A model generated the notes under the pieces. The model ran no database searches. It was not told the DNA's origin and saw only the letters and a list, made by a program, of their open reading frames with translations. Both the position numbers and the translations under genes were made by a program. A stretch of 64,000 bases of DNA from Flavobacteriales bacterium (lineage in GTDB: Bacteria; Bacteroidota; Bacteroidia; Flavobacteriales; JASBRU01), in assembly GCA_030149285.1 (NCBI GenBank), contig JASBRU010000007.1, positions 1 to 64,000 on the forward strand. The letters run 5' to 3'. Shown here piece after piece: positions 37,217 to 46,316 of this stretch (position 1 is the stretch's first letter; each line of letters opens with the position of its first letter).

Positions 37217-38692
37217 ATGAAGAGTGCCCTAGTTATTGGTTCAGGTTTTGCCGGCTTAGCAGCAGCCTCTACTTTGGCACACCAAGGCTTCAAGGTTCAG
37301 TTACTTGAAAAAAACACGATGCCCGGTGGCCGAGCCAGAGAGTTCGAAACTTCCGGGTTTCGTTTTGATATGGGACCCAGTTGGTATTGGATGCCTGGTG
37401 TTTTTGAACGCTATTTTCAGCGTTTTGGACACAAGGTGTCAGACTTCTATCAATTAGTCCGTTTAGACCCTTCCTACAGAATTTATTTTGCCAAAGATGA
37501 TTACTTAGATATTCCGGCCAATATAGATGGCTTGTATGCACTTTTTGAATCTCTAGAGAAAGGAAGTAGTGCGAAGCTTAAGAAGTTTATGGAAGAGGCC
37601 GAATATAAGTATGAGGTTGGTATTAATGATTTGGTGTACAAACCCGGTAGATCATTATTGGAGTTTGTAGATGGTAGAGTGTTGAAAGGGCTTTTTAAAA
37701 TGCATCTTTTAACAGACATGCACTCTTACGTACGAAAGTACTTTAAGCATCCTAAGCTTATACAGCTATTAGAGTTTCCGGTATTGTTTTTAGGTGCGAT
37801 GCCCAAAGACACTCCTGCATTATATAGTATGATGAATTATGCCGATTTGATTTTGGGTACTTGGTACCCAATGGGCGGAATGCATAACATTGTTAAAGCA
37901 ATGGTAGAGGTGGCTGAAGAACAAGGTGTAGAAATACATACGGATACTGAAGTACAGGAAATTGTAATTGATGTTGAGCACAATGCAAAAAAGGTATTAA
38001 CAAACAAAGGAGAATTTACTGCCGATGTAGTAGTGGGAGGTGCAGACTACCACCATGTGGAACAACATTTACTGAAGAACGGGCATAAGACTTATTCTGA
38101 AGAATATTGGGATAAAAGAAAAATGGCTCCGTCTAGCTTAATCTTTTATTTAGGAGTTGATAAAAAACTAGACAACCTATTGCATCATAACTTATTTTTT
38201 GACGAGGATTTTGAAGCTCATGCACAAGAAATATATGAGCAGCCACAATGGCCCACTAAACCCTTGTTTTATGTGTCATGCACCTCTAAAACAGATGATA
38301 CAGTAGCGCCCGAAGGGAGTGAAAATTTATTTATATTAATACCTGTTGCGCCCGATTTAAAAGATGATGAAGAAACCAAAGAGTACTACTACAATTTGGT
38401 AATGGCTAGGTTAGAAGAGATTACTGGGCAAAGCATTAAAGAGCATGTGGTGTATAAGCGCAGCTATGCTCATACAGACTTTAAGAAAGATTACAACGCC
38501 TATAAAGGCAACGCTTACGGCTTGGCAAATACCTTGCGCCAAACCGCTATATTAAAACCTTCGATAAAAAGCAAAAAGATAAAGAACCTATACTATACAG
38601 GTCAGCTTACCGTACCGGGACCGGGAGTTCCTCCCTCATTAATTTCCGGGCAGGTTGTAGCTGAAGAGATTGCCAAAGACTTTAAAAACTAA
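37217..38692 (+). CDS. crtI: Phytoene desaturase
   Basis: CrtI introduces double bonds into phytoene to give lycopene. The 491-residue FAD protein has the N-terminal dinucleotide-binding motif VIGSGFAGLAAASTLA, MPGGRARE, and the C-terminal signature YYTGQLTVPGPGVPPSLISG. Length fits the bacterial/fungal type. It is the second gene of the operon and is followed after five bases by crtB. I see no features that set the number of desaturation steps. Confidence 0.96.
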   Translation: MKSALVIGSGFAGLAAASTLAHQGFKVQLLEKNTMPGGRAREFETSGFRFDMGPSWYWMPGVFERYFQRFGHKVSDFYQLVRLDPSYRIYFAKDDYLDIPANIDGLYALFESLEKGSSAKLKKFMEEAEYKYEVGINDLVYKPGRSLLEFVDGRVLKGLFKMHLLTDMHSYVRKYFKHPKLIQLLEFPVLFLGAMPKDTPALYSMMNYADLILGTWYPMGGMHNIVKAMVEVAEEQGVEIHTDTEVQEIVIDVEHNAKKVLTNKGEFTADVVVGGADYHHVEQHLLKNGHKTYSEEYWDKRKMAPSSLIFYLGVDKKLDNLLHHNLFFDEDFEAHAQEIYEQPQWPTKPLFYVSCTSKTDDTVAPEGSENLFILIPVAPDLKDDEETKEYYYNLVMARLEEITGQSIKEHVVYKRSYAHTDFKKDYNAYKGNAYGLANTLRQTAILKPSIKSKKIKNLYYTGQLTVPGPGVPPSLISGQVVAEEIAKDFKN

Positions 38693-38697
38693 ACAAA

Positions 38698-39534
38698 ATG
38701 AAACAGCTTTTTGACAACGTATCTTTTAAGGCCAGTAGAGATGTAACCCGAGCATACAGCACCTCTTTTTCTTTGGGGATTTGGTGCCTTAGCAGAAAAT
38801 TACATAATCCTATTTATGCCATCTACGGCTTTGTAAGATTTGCCGATGAAATTGTAGATTGTTTTCACGACTACAATAAGGATAAACTTCTAGCAGATTT
38901 TAGAGAAGACACCTATGAAGCAATTGATCAGGGAATTAGCATGAATCCTATTCTCAATAGCTTTCAGCATGTAGTAAGAGAGTATAATATTGAGCAAGAG
39001 TTGATAGATACTTTTTTGGATAGCATGGAAATGGACTTGATTGATAAAGAGTATGATAAAGAGACTTATGATAAATACATTTTAGGCTCTGCAGAGGTAG
39101 TAGGGTTAATGTGCTTACGTGTGTTTTGTAATGGAGATGAAGAGCAATATCAAGCATTAAAGCCATCTGCAATGAAGCTAGGTTCTGCCTTTCAAAAAAT
39201 CAACTTTTTAAGAGACCTACAAGCAGATTATAAGCAATTGGGGCGCTCTTATTTTCCAGGAGTTAATATTGAAGAATTGGATGACGCTACAAAACTGCAG
39301 ATAGAAAATGAGATTGAAGCTGATTTTAAAGCAGCATATAAAGGCATTATCAATTTACCTAATACCTCAAAATTTGGTGTGTATGTAGCGTATGTATATT
39401 ATTATTCTTTATTCAAGAAAATCAAAAAAACACATTCGTCTCGTATTTTAAAGGAGCGTATTCGTATAGCTAATAAAAAGAAAGTTAGTTTATTGCTTGG
39501 CTCATACCTAAGATATAGTTTTAATTTGCTGTAA
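38698..39534 (+). CDS. crtB: Phytoene synthase
   Basis: CrtB condenses two GGPP to phytoene. The 278-residue protein shows the two Asp-rich sites of squalene/phytoene synthases: FVRFADEIVD near residues 48-57 and the second around NFLRDLQADYKQLGRSYFP. The AEVVGLMCLRVF segment also fits. It lies between crtI and idi with short gaps, so precursor supply and condensation are co-expressed. No crtE (GGPP synthase) gene is present in the window. Confidence 0.95.
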   Translation: MKQLFDNVSFKASRDVTRAYSTSFSLGIWCLSRKLHNPIYAIYGFVRFADEIVDCFHDYNKDKLLADFREDTYEAIDQGISMNPILNSFQHVVREYNIEQELIDTFLDSMEMDLIDKEYDKETYDKYILGSAEVVGLMCLRVFCNGDEEQYQALKPSAMKLGSAFQKINFLRDLQADYKQLGRSYFPGVNIEELDDATKLQIENEIEADFKAAYKGIINLPNTSKFGVYVAYVYYYSLFKKIKKTHSSRILKERIRIANKKKVSLLLGSYLRYSFNLL

Positions 39535-39550
39535 ACTTTAAATAAACGAT

Positions 39551-40063
39551 TTGGAGCAGGTTGTATTAGTAGACGAACAGGATAGAGAGCTTGGCTTGAT
39601 GGAAAAAATGGAAGCCCATGAAAAGGCTTTATTACATAGAGCTTTTTCGGTATTTGTGTTTAATGATAAAGGGCAATTGATGATTCAGCAGAGAGCCTTA
39701 CACAAGTATCATTCAGGCGGTTTATGGACCAATACTTGTTGTAGCCACCCCAGACAAGGTGAAACTGTAATAGAAGCCGGTAAACGTAGGTTGCAAGAAG
39801 AGATGGGCTTTACATGTGAATTAAAAAAAGTTTTCGATTTTATTTATAGAGCAGAACTAGATAAAGGCTTAACAGAACATGAGTTTGACCATGTGATGAT
39901 TGGAGCATATAATGATGAGCCAAATATTAACCCTGAAGAGGTTGCGAGCTGGGAGTGGATAGAGATGGATGAATTAAAAGATGATATTAAAAATCATCCT
40001 GAAAAGTATACCGAATGGTTTAAAATTATTTTTGATAAATTTGAGATTGAATTTGCAAAGTAG
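39551..40063 (+). CDS. idi: Isopentenyl-diphosphate delta-isomerase (type I)
   Basis: Idi interconverts IPP and DMAPP for isoprenoid synthesis. The 170-residue Nudix-fold protein has HRAFSVFVFNDKGQL, the catalytic-Cys region WTNTCCSHPRQGE, and the Nudix helix EAGKRRLQEEMGF. The best start is a TTG at 39551 giving MEQVVLVDEQDRELG. It follows crtB after 16 bases, linking isoprenoid supply to carotenoid synthesis in the operon. Confidence 0.95.
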   Translation: MEQVVLVDEQDRELGLMEKMEAHEKALLHRAFSVFVFNDKGQLMIQQRALHKYHSGGLWTNTCCSHPRQGETVIEAGKRRLQEEMGFTCELKKVFDFIYRAELDKGLTEHEFDHVMIGAYNDEPNINPEEVASWEWIEMDELKDDIKNHPEKYTEWFKIIFDKFEIEFAK

Positions 40064-40078
40064 AAAACGATAGGATAC

Positions 40079-40285
40079 ATGTTTAAATTTTTCAGGAAGA
40101 AACGTAAACGAAACGAAGTACAAAATTTAAGACAAGAGTTCAAGAAAACAGCTAAAAAGATAAACTCCAAAATAAATGAGAATCAAGATATTGATTCGGT
40201 TTCAGAGGAGATTGTATCAGCCATTGCGGAGATAGAACTAGACACAAAAGAAAAGCATGCAGAAACTAGCAATAGTCTGGTTTAG
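40079..40285 (+). CDS. Small charged protein in the carotenoid/photolyase operon
   Basis: The 68-residue ORF begins MFKFFRKKRKRNEVQ and continues as a charged helix, with no recognisable domain. It lies in the gap between idi and the photolyase gene and overlaps the latter by 29 bases, as seen in tightly packed operons. Coding potential is modest: it could be a small membrane-associated or regulatory protein, or just an open frame. Confidence 0.4.
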   Translation: MFKFFRKKRKRNEVQNLRQEFKKTAKKINSKINENQDIDSVSEEIVSAIAEIELDTKEKHAETSNSLV

Positions 40286-41573
40286 AAGAGATTTACGACT
40301 TGATGATAATGCAGCTTTATACCATGCCTTAAAAAAACATAAGGCAGTTTTACCCTTATTTATTTTTGATACCAATATCCTCAATCAATTAGAGGATAAA
40401 TACGATTGTAGAGTTGATTTTATTCATCAGCAAATCAGTGAGTTGAATAATGAATTGGCTGAACAGGGTAGTGGTATAAAAGTATATCATGATACCCCTG
40501 AAAATACCTTTACAAAACTCACCCAAGAGTTTGATATTGAGGCTGTTTATACCAATCATGATTATGAGCCTTATGCCAAAGAACGGGATGAAAGAATATC
40601 TAAATTACTGAATGATAAAGGTATAGTGTTTAATACCTATAAAGATCAGGTGATTTTTGAGAAGGATGAGGTTTTGAAAAAAGACGGTACTCCTTACACA
40701 GTTTATACCCCTTATATGAAAATATGGAGGGAGCAACTAAACGACTTTTTTTTGAGTTCATATCCTACTGAAAAATACATGGGTAATTTGTACCCAATGA
40801 ATTCTTCGCCTATTTTGAGTTTAGAGCTGTTAGGTTTTAAAAAGACCGATGTAAATATCCCCTCAAAAAAGGCTGCAATTGATGTAATTGAGAACTATGA
40901 TAAGACGCGAGACATCCCATCAATAAAGGGAACATCGCGTTTAAGTGTACATTTACGCTTTGGTACCATCAGTATCCGAAAATTGGCAAGATTTGCACTC
41001 CAACACAACCAAAAATACGTCAATGAACTCATCTGGCGCGAATTCTACATGATGATACTTTGGCACTTTCCGCATGTTGTAAAAAGTTCGTTTAAACCGG
41101 GCTATGATGCCGTAAAATGGCGAGATGATGAAGAACAATTTAAACGATGGTGTGAAGGCAAAACAGGTTACCCAATTGTAGATGCCGGTATGCGTGAGTT
41201 AAACAGCACCGGATGGATGCACAATAGAGTACGAATGATTGTAGCCAGCTTTTTAGTAAAAGATTTATTGATAGATTGGCGTTGGGGCGAAGCCTATTTT
41301 GCACAGAAATTATTGGATTTTGAACTATCTTCAAATAATGGTGGTTGGCAATGGGCTGCAGGTACAGGCTGCGATGCAGCGCCTTACTTTAGGGTGTTTA
41401 ACCCCTACTTGCAAACCAAAAAGTTTGATCCGGATTTGAAATACATTAAAAAATGGGTGCCGGAGTTTGAAGAGTTAACCTACCCACAACCCATTGTAGA
41501 CCACGCTTTTGCTAGAGATAGGGCCTTAAAAGCATATAAAATAGGTTTAAATAAAGATGAAACAAAGTATTAA
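40257..41573 (+). CDS. phr: Deoxyribodipyrimidine photolyase (cryptochrome/photolyase family)
   Basis: The enzyme repairs UV-induced pyrimidine dimers with light. The 438-residue protein has the N-terminal antenna domain (LAIVWFRRDLRLDDNAAL) and the C-terminal FAD domain: ELIWREFYMMILWHFPHV, GKTGYPIVDAGMREL, WMHNRVRMIVASFLVKDLL and NNGGWQWAAGTGCDAAPYF. The last block is typical of CPD photolyases. Co-location with the CarH-like regulator and crt genes supports light-linked expression. It overlaps both neighbours. Confidence 0.95.
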   Translation: MQKLAIVWFRRDLRLDDNAALYHALKKHKAVLPLFIFDTNILNQLEDKYDCRVDFIHQQISELNNELAEQGSGIKVYHDTPENTFTKLTQEFDIEAVYTNHDYEPYAKERDERISKLLNDKGIVFNTYKDQVIFEKDEVLKKDGTPYTVYTPYMKIWREQLNDFFLSSYPTEKYMGNLYPMNSSPILSLELLGFKKTDVNIPSKKAAIDVIENYDKTRDIPSIKGTSRLSVHLRFGTISIRKLARFALQHNQKYVNELIWREFYMMILWHFPHVVKSSFKPGYDAVKWRDDEEQFKRWCEGKTGYPIVDAGMRELNSTGWMHNRVRMIVASFLVKDLLIDWRWGEAYFAQKLLDFELSSNNGGWQWAAGTGCDAAPYFRVFNPYLQTKKFDPDLKYIKKWVPEFEELTYPQPIVDHAFARDRALKAYKIGLNKDETKY

Positions 41574-42090
41574 AATAACTGTTGCTTTAGTAGTACTTAT
41601 TTCAATAGTAGCAATGACTATGAGTGGAGATTCTAAGATAAAAGTAGGTGATAAAGTACCCGTGTTTAGTTTAACAGACCAAAACGGAGCAATTTTTCAT
41701 TTAGATAGTGTAATTGGTAACAAAAACTTGGTGATTTTCTTTTACCCCAAGAATTTTACACCCGGTTGTACACGCGAAGTATGCAAATTTAGGGATGAAT
41801 TCGAGGACTTTGTGGATTTAGACGCAGAAGTGATTGGAATAAGTAGCGATGATAAAGAATCGCATGAAAAATTTGCAAACAAATACAAATTGCCCTTTAC
41901 CTTACTAAGTGATGGCGATAAAACAGTGCGCAATCAATTTGGAGTACCCACTACCTTTTTAGGTATGATTCCTGGGAGGGTTACCTATATAGTAGATAAG
42001 CAAGGTATTGTACGTCATGTGTTTGAATCTCAATTTGATGCAGAACAACATATAGAGGAAGCTAAAAAAGTATTGAAGGAGTTGGATTAA
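41557..42090 (+). CDS. Membrane-anchored or secreted peroxiredoxin (Bcp/PrxQ-like)
   Basis: A thiol peroxidase that reduces peroxides. The 177-residue protein has a hydrophobic N-terminal segment (KITVALVVLISIVAMTMS) followed by the AhpC/TSA fold with the peroxidatic Cys in FTPGCTREVC and a second Cys five residues later, the PrxQ/Bcp spacing. Bcp-type proteins are usually cytosolic, so the N-terminal segment is notable and suggests an envelope location. The ATG overlaps the end of the photolyase gene by 17 bases, which argues that it ends the same operon. Confidence 0.88.
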   Translation: MKQSIKITVALVVLISIVAMTMSGDSKIKVGDKVPVFSLTDQNGAIFHLDSVIGNKNLVIFFYPKNFTPGCTREVCKFRDEFEDFVDLDAEVIGISSDDKESHEKFANKYKLPFTLLSDGDKTVRNQFGVPTTFLGMIPGRVTYIVDKQGIVRHVFESQFDAEQHIEEAKKVLKELD

Positions 42091-43014
42091 TTAGTCCTTT
42101 AAAAATTTGTGTCTATAGATTTTACCTTCAACCACAAACTGTAAAATGTAAAAGCCCTTTTGGAGGCTAGATACATCAATCTCAGAATTAGTAAAACGAG
42201 GGTTACTAATAGTTTGCCCAGTAATGGATGTTATTATTAGTTCTTCTGGTTTTAAACCGTTTTCTAATTGAATAGTAAGTTTATCTTTTACAGGGTTTGG
42301 ATAGATTTTGATTAAATCTACTAACTTGTTTTCATCAATACTTACATATCTTTTTTCAAAACAGGTATTATTAAAAGGTGGTGGGGCTTGATAATAAACA
42401 GTTCCATCAACTGTCATACATATTAATAATTCATTAGCAGTTATGTCTGCTATTTGAGTAAGCCCAAGAGCTGAATGAACTATTCCTGCACTAGAGCCAA
42501 CTCCTTCTATCCAATATTCAATAGGAAAACCAAATGATGCAATTGGTGCTATTTCAATCCTTTTTCTATATGTACCATTAATTAAAACAGAATCTATTGC
42601 CTCAACTCTTACGGATGCATACCCATCAGGTTCTTGAAAAGTAAATATTGCATATTTGGATATAAATCCCGGTGAGATTTTTACTGTATCTCCCAAATTT
42701 GCAGAAAAGTCATAAAGTAATTTTTCAGATGTACTATCTCTTTGTACACAGTAGGCTTTTTCTGCTGATGCGTCTTGCCTATATAAGCATGCATATTTTA
42801 ATGAGTCATAAATCAATGTGTCAACTGAATCAGCGTAATACACAAATACCTTTTTGTACTGATTGCCATTGAAAGTTGAGTCTCCTAAAAAGACATACTT
42901 ATCTGACCATACAGACCATACTGCAACTGTATCTTGAGTAGGAACAGGAGTAAGCGTTTGAGCATTACTCCAAAAAGAAATTAATGTAAAAAGTAATAGG
43001 GCAGATTTTTTCAT
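42091..43014 (-). CDS. Secreted protein with T9SS type A sorting domain
   Basis: The 307-residue protein has a signal peptide (KKSALLLFTLISFWSNAQ), an N-terminal part with no recognisable domain, and a C-terminal sorting tail: IYPNPVKDKLTIQL, IITSITGQTI and LQKGFYILQFVVEGKIYRHKF, the Bacteroidota type IX secretion signal. It is expected to be exported to the surface or medium. The middle portion (about residues 90-215) is unknown. Its stop directly follows that of the converging peroxiredoxin. Confidence 0.85.
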   Translation of the reverse strand: MKKSALLLFTLISFWSNAQTLTPVPTQDTVAVWSVWSDKYVFLGDSTFNGNQYKKVFVYYADSVDTLIYDSLKYACLYRQDASAEKAYCVQRDSTSEKLLYDFSANLGDTVKISPGFISKYAIFTFQEPDGYASVRVEAIDSVLINGTYRKRIEIAPIASFGFPIEYWIEGVGSSAGIVHSALGLTQIADITANELLICMTVDGTVYYQAPPPFNNTCFEKRYVSIDENKLVDLIKIYPNPVKDKLTIQLENGLKPEELIITSITGQTISNPRFTNSEIDVSSLQKGFYILQFVVEGKIYRHKFLKD

Positions 43015-43057
43015 ATTTCAAAGCACAAATAGTTTTCTGTACTAAATATATAAAATT

Positions 43058-44386
43058 CTAAGCCATCACTAAATCTGGTTTCCCATAACCCAATTTAGAA
43101 GTGTCTATTACGCCTGCTTTTAACTCATTGAGTAGGCTGAATAAACCAAAGTAGGTGCGGTTGATGTATAGTGCATGTTTAGAGCCTCTGGCACCTTTTG
43201 CACTTCGGATGATTTTGTTGTTGCTTATTTCATCGCTCAAGGCATATATCTGGGCAAAGTACTCATCATCACTAAAGTCAAAGCTTTCTTGATGAAAAGG
43301 TCTTCCCAGAATGTTGATCATTCTTTTGTAAACATCTCTAAACACGTCTTTTTCTTCCTTACTATCATTGGGGTGAAAGAAATCGAGCTCATTTAATAGT
43401 TCTTCAAATAGCTCATCGTTTTCTAAAATCACCTTGTCATGAAACTTAAAGTTTACCTCGTAAAAATCTTCGGGTATTACTTTTACACATCCAAAATCTA
43501 TAATACCCAAAGTACCATCTTCTTTAAATAAGAAGTTACCGGGGTGCGGATCTGCATGTACTTGTTTTAGGTAATGAACTTGGTATTGGTAAAAATCCCA
43601 AAGAGCTTGCCCAATACTATTGCGTACATCATCAGGCGGATTGGTTTCCATAAACTCTTTAAGGTGTTTACCCTCTAGCCAGTCCATAGTTAAAATTCGT
43701 TCCGATGAAAGCTCCGAGTAGTACTTAGGGAAGTTTAAGTTATTAAGCTTGGCACAGGCTTCAGATATTTCTTCGGAGCGCTGTAGCTCTAAATTATAAT
43801 TTGTCTCTTCAATCAACTTAGACTCTACCTCTTGCATGTATATGTCTAGCTCGGCACCATTCATATTCAGTAGCTTTAGGGCAAAAGGCTTTACTAGTTT
43901 TAAGTCTGAACTTACACTATCTGCCACACCGGGGTACTGAATTTTTACAGCAAAAGTTTTATCGCCTTTAGTCGCCTTATGTACTTGCCCTATAGAGGCT
44001 GCATTTATTGCATTTTTACTAAAAGTATCAAACAATGTTGATGGCGATGCATTAAAGTATTTTTGGAATGTTTTTACTACCAAGGGGTAGGAGAGTGGTG
44101 GAGCACTGTACTGTGCCATCTTAAACTTATCTGAGTAAGCTTTGGGCAACATGCTTTTATCCATACTTAACATTTGGGCTACTTTAAGGGCACTACCTTT
44201 TAGTTCGCTTAATGAGTTGTAGATGTCCTCGGCGTTTTCGCTATTGAGTTCATCTTTTGTATGTTCTGAGTTTACTAGTTTTTTAGAATAGTATTTAAGG
44301 TAGTTGCCACCAACTTTTGCGCCGGTTGTTATAAACTTTGAGGCACGCTCTACCTTTGATGTAGGTATTTTAGATTGCTCTTTCAT
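43058..44386 (-). CDS. ABC1 (UbiB/AarF) atypical protein kinase family protein
   Basis: ABC1-type kinases are linked to quinone synthesis or membrane-lipid handling. The 442-residue protein has GSALKVAQMLSMD (the nucleotide-gating KxGQ-like motif, Gly replaced), AVKIQYPGV with the kinase Lys, the catalytic-loop variant HADPHPGNFLF and the metal-binding IIDFGCV. The C-terminal tail has no clear TM segment. The TetR-family gene lies nine bases upstream on the same strand, and the two are very likely co-transcribed. Confidence 0.9.
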   Translation of the reverse strand: MKEQSKIPTSKVERASKFITTGAKVGGNYLKYYSKKLVNSEHTKDELNSENAEDIYNSLSELKGSALKVAQMLSMDKSMLPKAYSDKFKMAQYSAPPLSYPLVVKTFQKYFNASPSTLFDTFSKNAINAASIGQVHKATKGDKTFAVKIQYPGVADSVSSDLKLVKPFALKLLNMNGAELDIYMQEVESKLIEETNYNLELQRSEEISEACAKLNNLNFPKYYSELSSERILTMDWLEGKHLKEFMETNPPDDVRNSIGQALWDFYQYQVHYLKQVHADPHPGNFLFKEDGTLGIIDFGCVKVIPEDFYEVNFKFHDKVILENDELFEELLNELDFFHPNDSKEEKDVFRDVYKRMINILGRPFHQESFDFSDDEYFAQIYALSDEISNNKIIRSAKGARGSKHALYINRTYFGLFSLLNELKAGVIDTSKLGYGKPDLVMA

Positions 44387-44394
44387 CTATCAGA

Positions 44395-45060
44395 TTATCG
44401 GTTCTGAAATAAAAATTTACCAAAGTCTATCATAGACTCTAGTGCGCCTTTCCCTACTAAATCAAAAGAAAGGTTTACTGCTTTTTCTATAGCAGCGTCA
44501 GTATTTTCAAAGTCTTTGCTGGTATCGTTCATCCAAAACTTAAGAACAAACATCAGTTGCAACCAAAATAGCTCGTCGTACTTATCACTTATCATACTTC
44601 GGTTGGCTATCTCCTCGGTTTCTATACCTTCTTGTACCAATACTTTTGCGTACTCTTTGTACTCTGCACGAAAAGGTTTAAGAACAACATAGCTGTGTTC
44701 TATACCGCCTTTTAGAATATAGCTTACAAAACTCCTGTTAGATTTTAGCTTTTCTATCCATGTGTAGTAAAAAGCCAATAGCTTTTCTCGCACACTATAC
44801 TCAATGTATGTTTCGTCTGCTTCTAGCGTTTCTAAAGTCTCTTTAAAGTAGCTTAAAAGCACCTGTTGCTCTATGGCTTCAAAGGAGTTGAAATGTTTGT
44901 AAAAATCTGCCTCATCTACTTTGGCAGATTTAGTGAACTGGTAAATACTTGGTGGTTCTTTACCTTCAGTTAGTACGTAGTCTTTGTAGGCATTTATCAA
45001 CTTTTCTGCTGAGCTGGTTTTTGCCTTTTTCTCGGTAGTTTTTGAGTCAGTTGTTTCCAT
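44395..45060 (-). CDS. TetR-family transcriptional regulator
   Basis: The 221-residue protein has a TetR-type N-terminal HTH (SIYQFTKSAKVDEADFYKHFNSFEAIEQQVL) and an all-helical C-terminal ligand domain. It sits directly upstream of the ABC1 kinase gene, which it may regulate; this pair is common in Bacteroidota. No operator could be identified with confidence. Confidence 0.85.
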   Translation of the reverse strand: METTDSKTTEKKAKTSSAEKLINAYKDYVLTEGKEPPSIYQFTKSAKVDEADFYKHFNSFEAIEQQVLLSYFKETLETLEADETYIEYSVREKLLAFYYTWIEKLKSNRSFVSYILKGGIEHSYVVLKPFRAEYKEYAKVLVQEGIETEEIANRSMISDKYDELFWLQLMFVLKFWMNDTSKDFENTDAAIEKAVNLSFDLVGKGALESMIDFGKFLFQNR

Positions 45061-45103
45061 GCCTTAATAACGCATGGTTGGCATGAATAGTTTTATTTGA
45101 ACA

Positions 45104-45691
45104 CTATTTTTTTGCTAAAATTTCTTGCACCCTTTGTTGCAGATAAGGCACAACATCTTGTTCAAACCATGCATTGCGTTTTAGCCAAAAAATATTGCGT
45201 GGCGAGGGGTGAGGCATGGCAATAAAATGGGGTAAGTATTCGTCGTATGCTTTAACGGTATCCGTTAAGGTTTTTTTCTTTTTACTGCCTAAGTAATGTC
45301 CTTGTGCATATTGTCCAATTAATAAAGTCAGCTCAATATTTGGGAGTTGTTCCAATAACTTATTGTGCCATTGTGGGGCACATTCCGGGCGAGGGGGCAG
45401 GTCGCCACTTTTTCCCTTGCCGGGATAGCAAAAACCCATAGGCATAATGGCTACTTTGCTTTCGTCATAAAATACTTCGGGCTTAATATTCATCCATTGG
45501 CGTAGGCGTTTTCCACTAGGGTCATCCCAAGGGATACCACTTTTGTGTACGGCTGTGCCGGGTGCTTGCCCAACAATTAATATTCTTGAGCTTTGTGCTG
45601 CTTTTAAAACGGGTCTTGGTCCTAATGGTAAATGTTCTGCACAAATAGTGCAGGCTCTCACATCTGCCAGTAAATTATTCAGATTCGACAT
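45104..45691 (-). CDS. Uracil-DNA glycosylase family protein
   Basis: The 195-residue protein shows the UDG superfamily motifs: RILIVGQAPGTAVHKSG, WDDPSGKRLRQWM and HPSPRN near the C-terminus. Cysteines in ACTIC, FCYPG and RPEC hint at an Fe-S cluster as in family 4/5 enzymes, but this is only inferred. I choose the ATG at 45691 over one seven codons upstream. It overlaps the DUF3267 gene by 17 bases, so translational coupling is likely. Confidence 0.85.
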   Translation of the reverse strand: MSNLNNLLADVRACTICAEHLPLGPRPVLKAAQSSRILIVGQAPGTAVHKSGIPWDDPSGKRLRQWMNIKPEVFYDESKVAIMPMGFCYPGKGKSGDLPPRPECAPQWHNKLLEQLPNIELTLLIGQYAQGHYLGSKKKKTLTDTVKAYDEYLPHFIAMPHPSPRNIFWLKRNAWFEQDVVPYLQQRVQEILAKK

Positions 45692-46304
45692 CCTCCTCGG
45701 TTTTAGGCACAAAGTAATAACCTTCCATCATCTCTTTACTATCATATGTGTAGAGCTGAGTTTTTGTTTTCAGCATCAGGTTAATGATAATCATATCTCC
45801 GGAGCAGGCATTGGTATGTATAGTTATTAATACAAGCCAATAGGCTTTAAATTCCGGGTAGATAAATAATAAAGAAATAAGTGCAGGGGTAATAATTGCA
45901 AAAGGCAGTACGGCCGCAAAAATCATTTGCTTTTTATCTATTACAAAGTTAAAAGCAGTAGTAAATACAGTTAGTTTTTTTGGTTTGGCTTTAAACCCCA
46001 CTTTGGGCGCTCCTAGTATTTTAAAAGCAATAGCATGAATACCCTCATGTATAGGAGCTAACACCAGCACCAAAGTCGCCATTCCACCAAAAAACGATTT
46101 TACACCTAGTGTGTAGTCATTACTACCTATAATAGTAGTTACATACCAAATGCCAAACACCAAAAAAAGCAGTAGATGGGTTTGTAACAACCAAGAAGAC
46201 TCTTTTGCTTGACGCCTGAAAAAAGGCTTAGGATCATTAATGTCTAATATCTCTATAGCCTTATAGTTGTTATTGAGCTCTTCTATAGATGGGTGTTTTG
46301 TCAT
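45675..46304 (-). CDS. DUF3267 family putative membrane metalloprotease
   Basis: The 209-residue membrane protein has HEGIHA, an HExxH zinc motif of the M50-like DUF3267 family, in a transmembrane context (LVLVLAPIHEGIHAIAFKIL), and four or more hydrophobic segments (LLLFLVFGIWYVTTII and so on). Substrate unknown. It lies between the SRPBCC and UDG genes in a tight minus-strand cluster that starts at the crtZ divergent promoter, so it may be part of the same regulon. Confidence 0.8.
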   Translation of the reverse strand: MTKHPSIEELNNNYKAIEILDINDPKPFFRRQAKESSWLLQTHLLLFLVFGIWYVTTIIGSNDYTLGVKSFFGGMATLVLVLAPIHEGIHAIAFKILGAPKVGFKAKPKKLTVFTTAFNFVIDKKQMIFAAVLPFAIITPALISLLFIYPEFKAYWLVLITIHTNACSGDMIIINLMLKTKTQLYTYDSKEMMEGYYFVPKTEEDVESE

Positions 46305-46316
46305 GCCGCAATATAA

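Noticed and set aside
38685-38700. ACTAAACAAAATG just before crtB, resembling the box
   Set aside because: It lies within the operon, five bases after crtI, and an A-rich leader with AAACAAAATG is common before start codons in this genome; the likeness to the operator box is probably ribosome-binding sequence.
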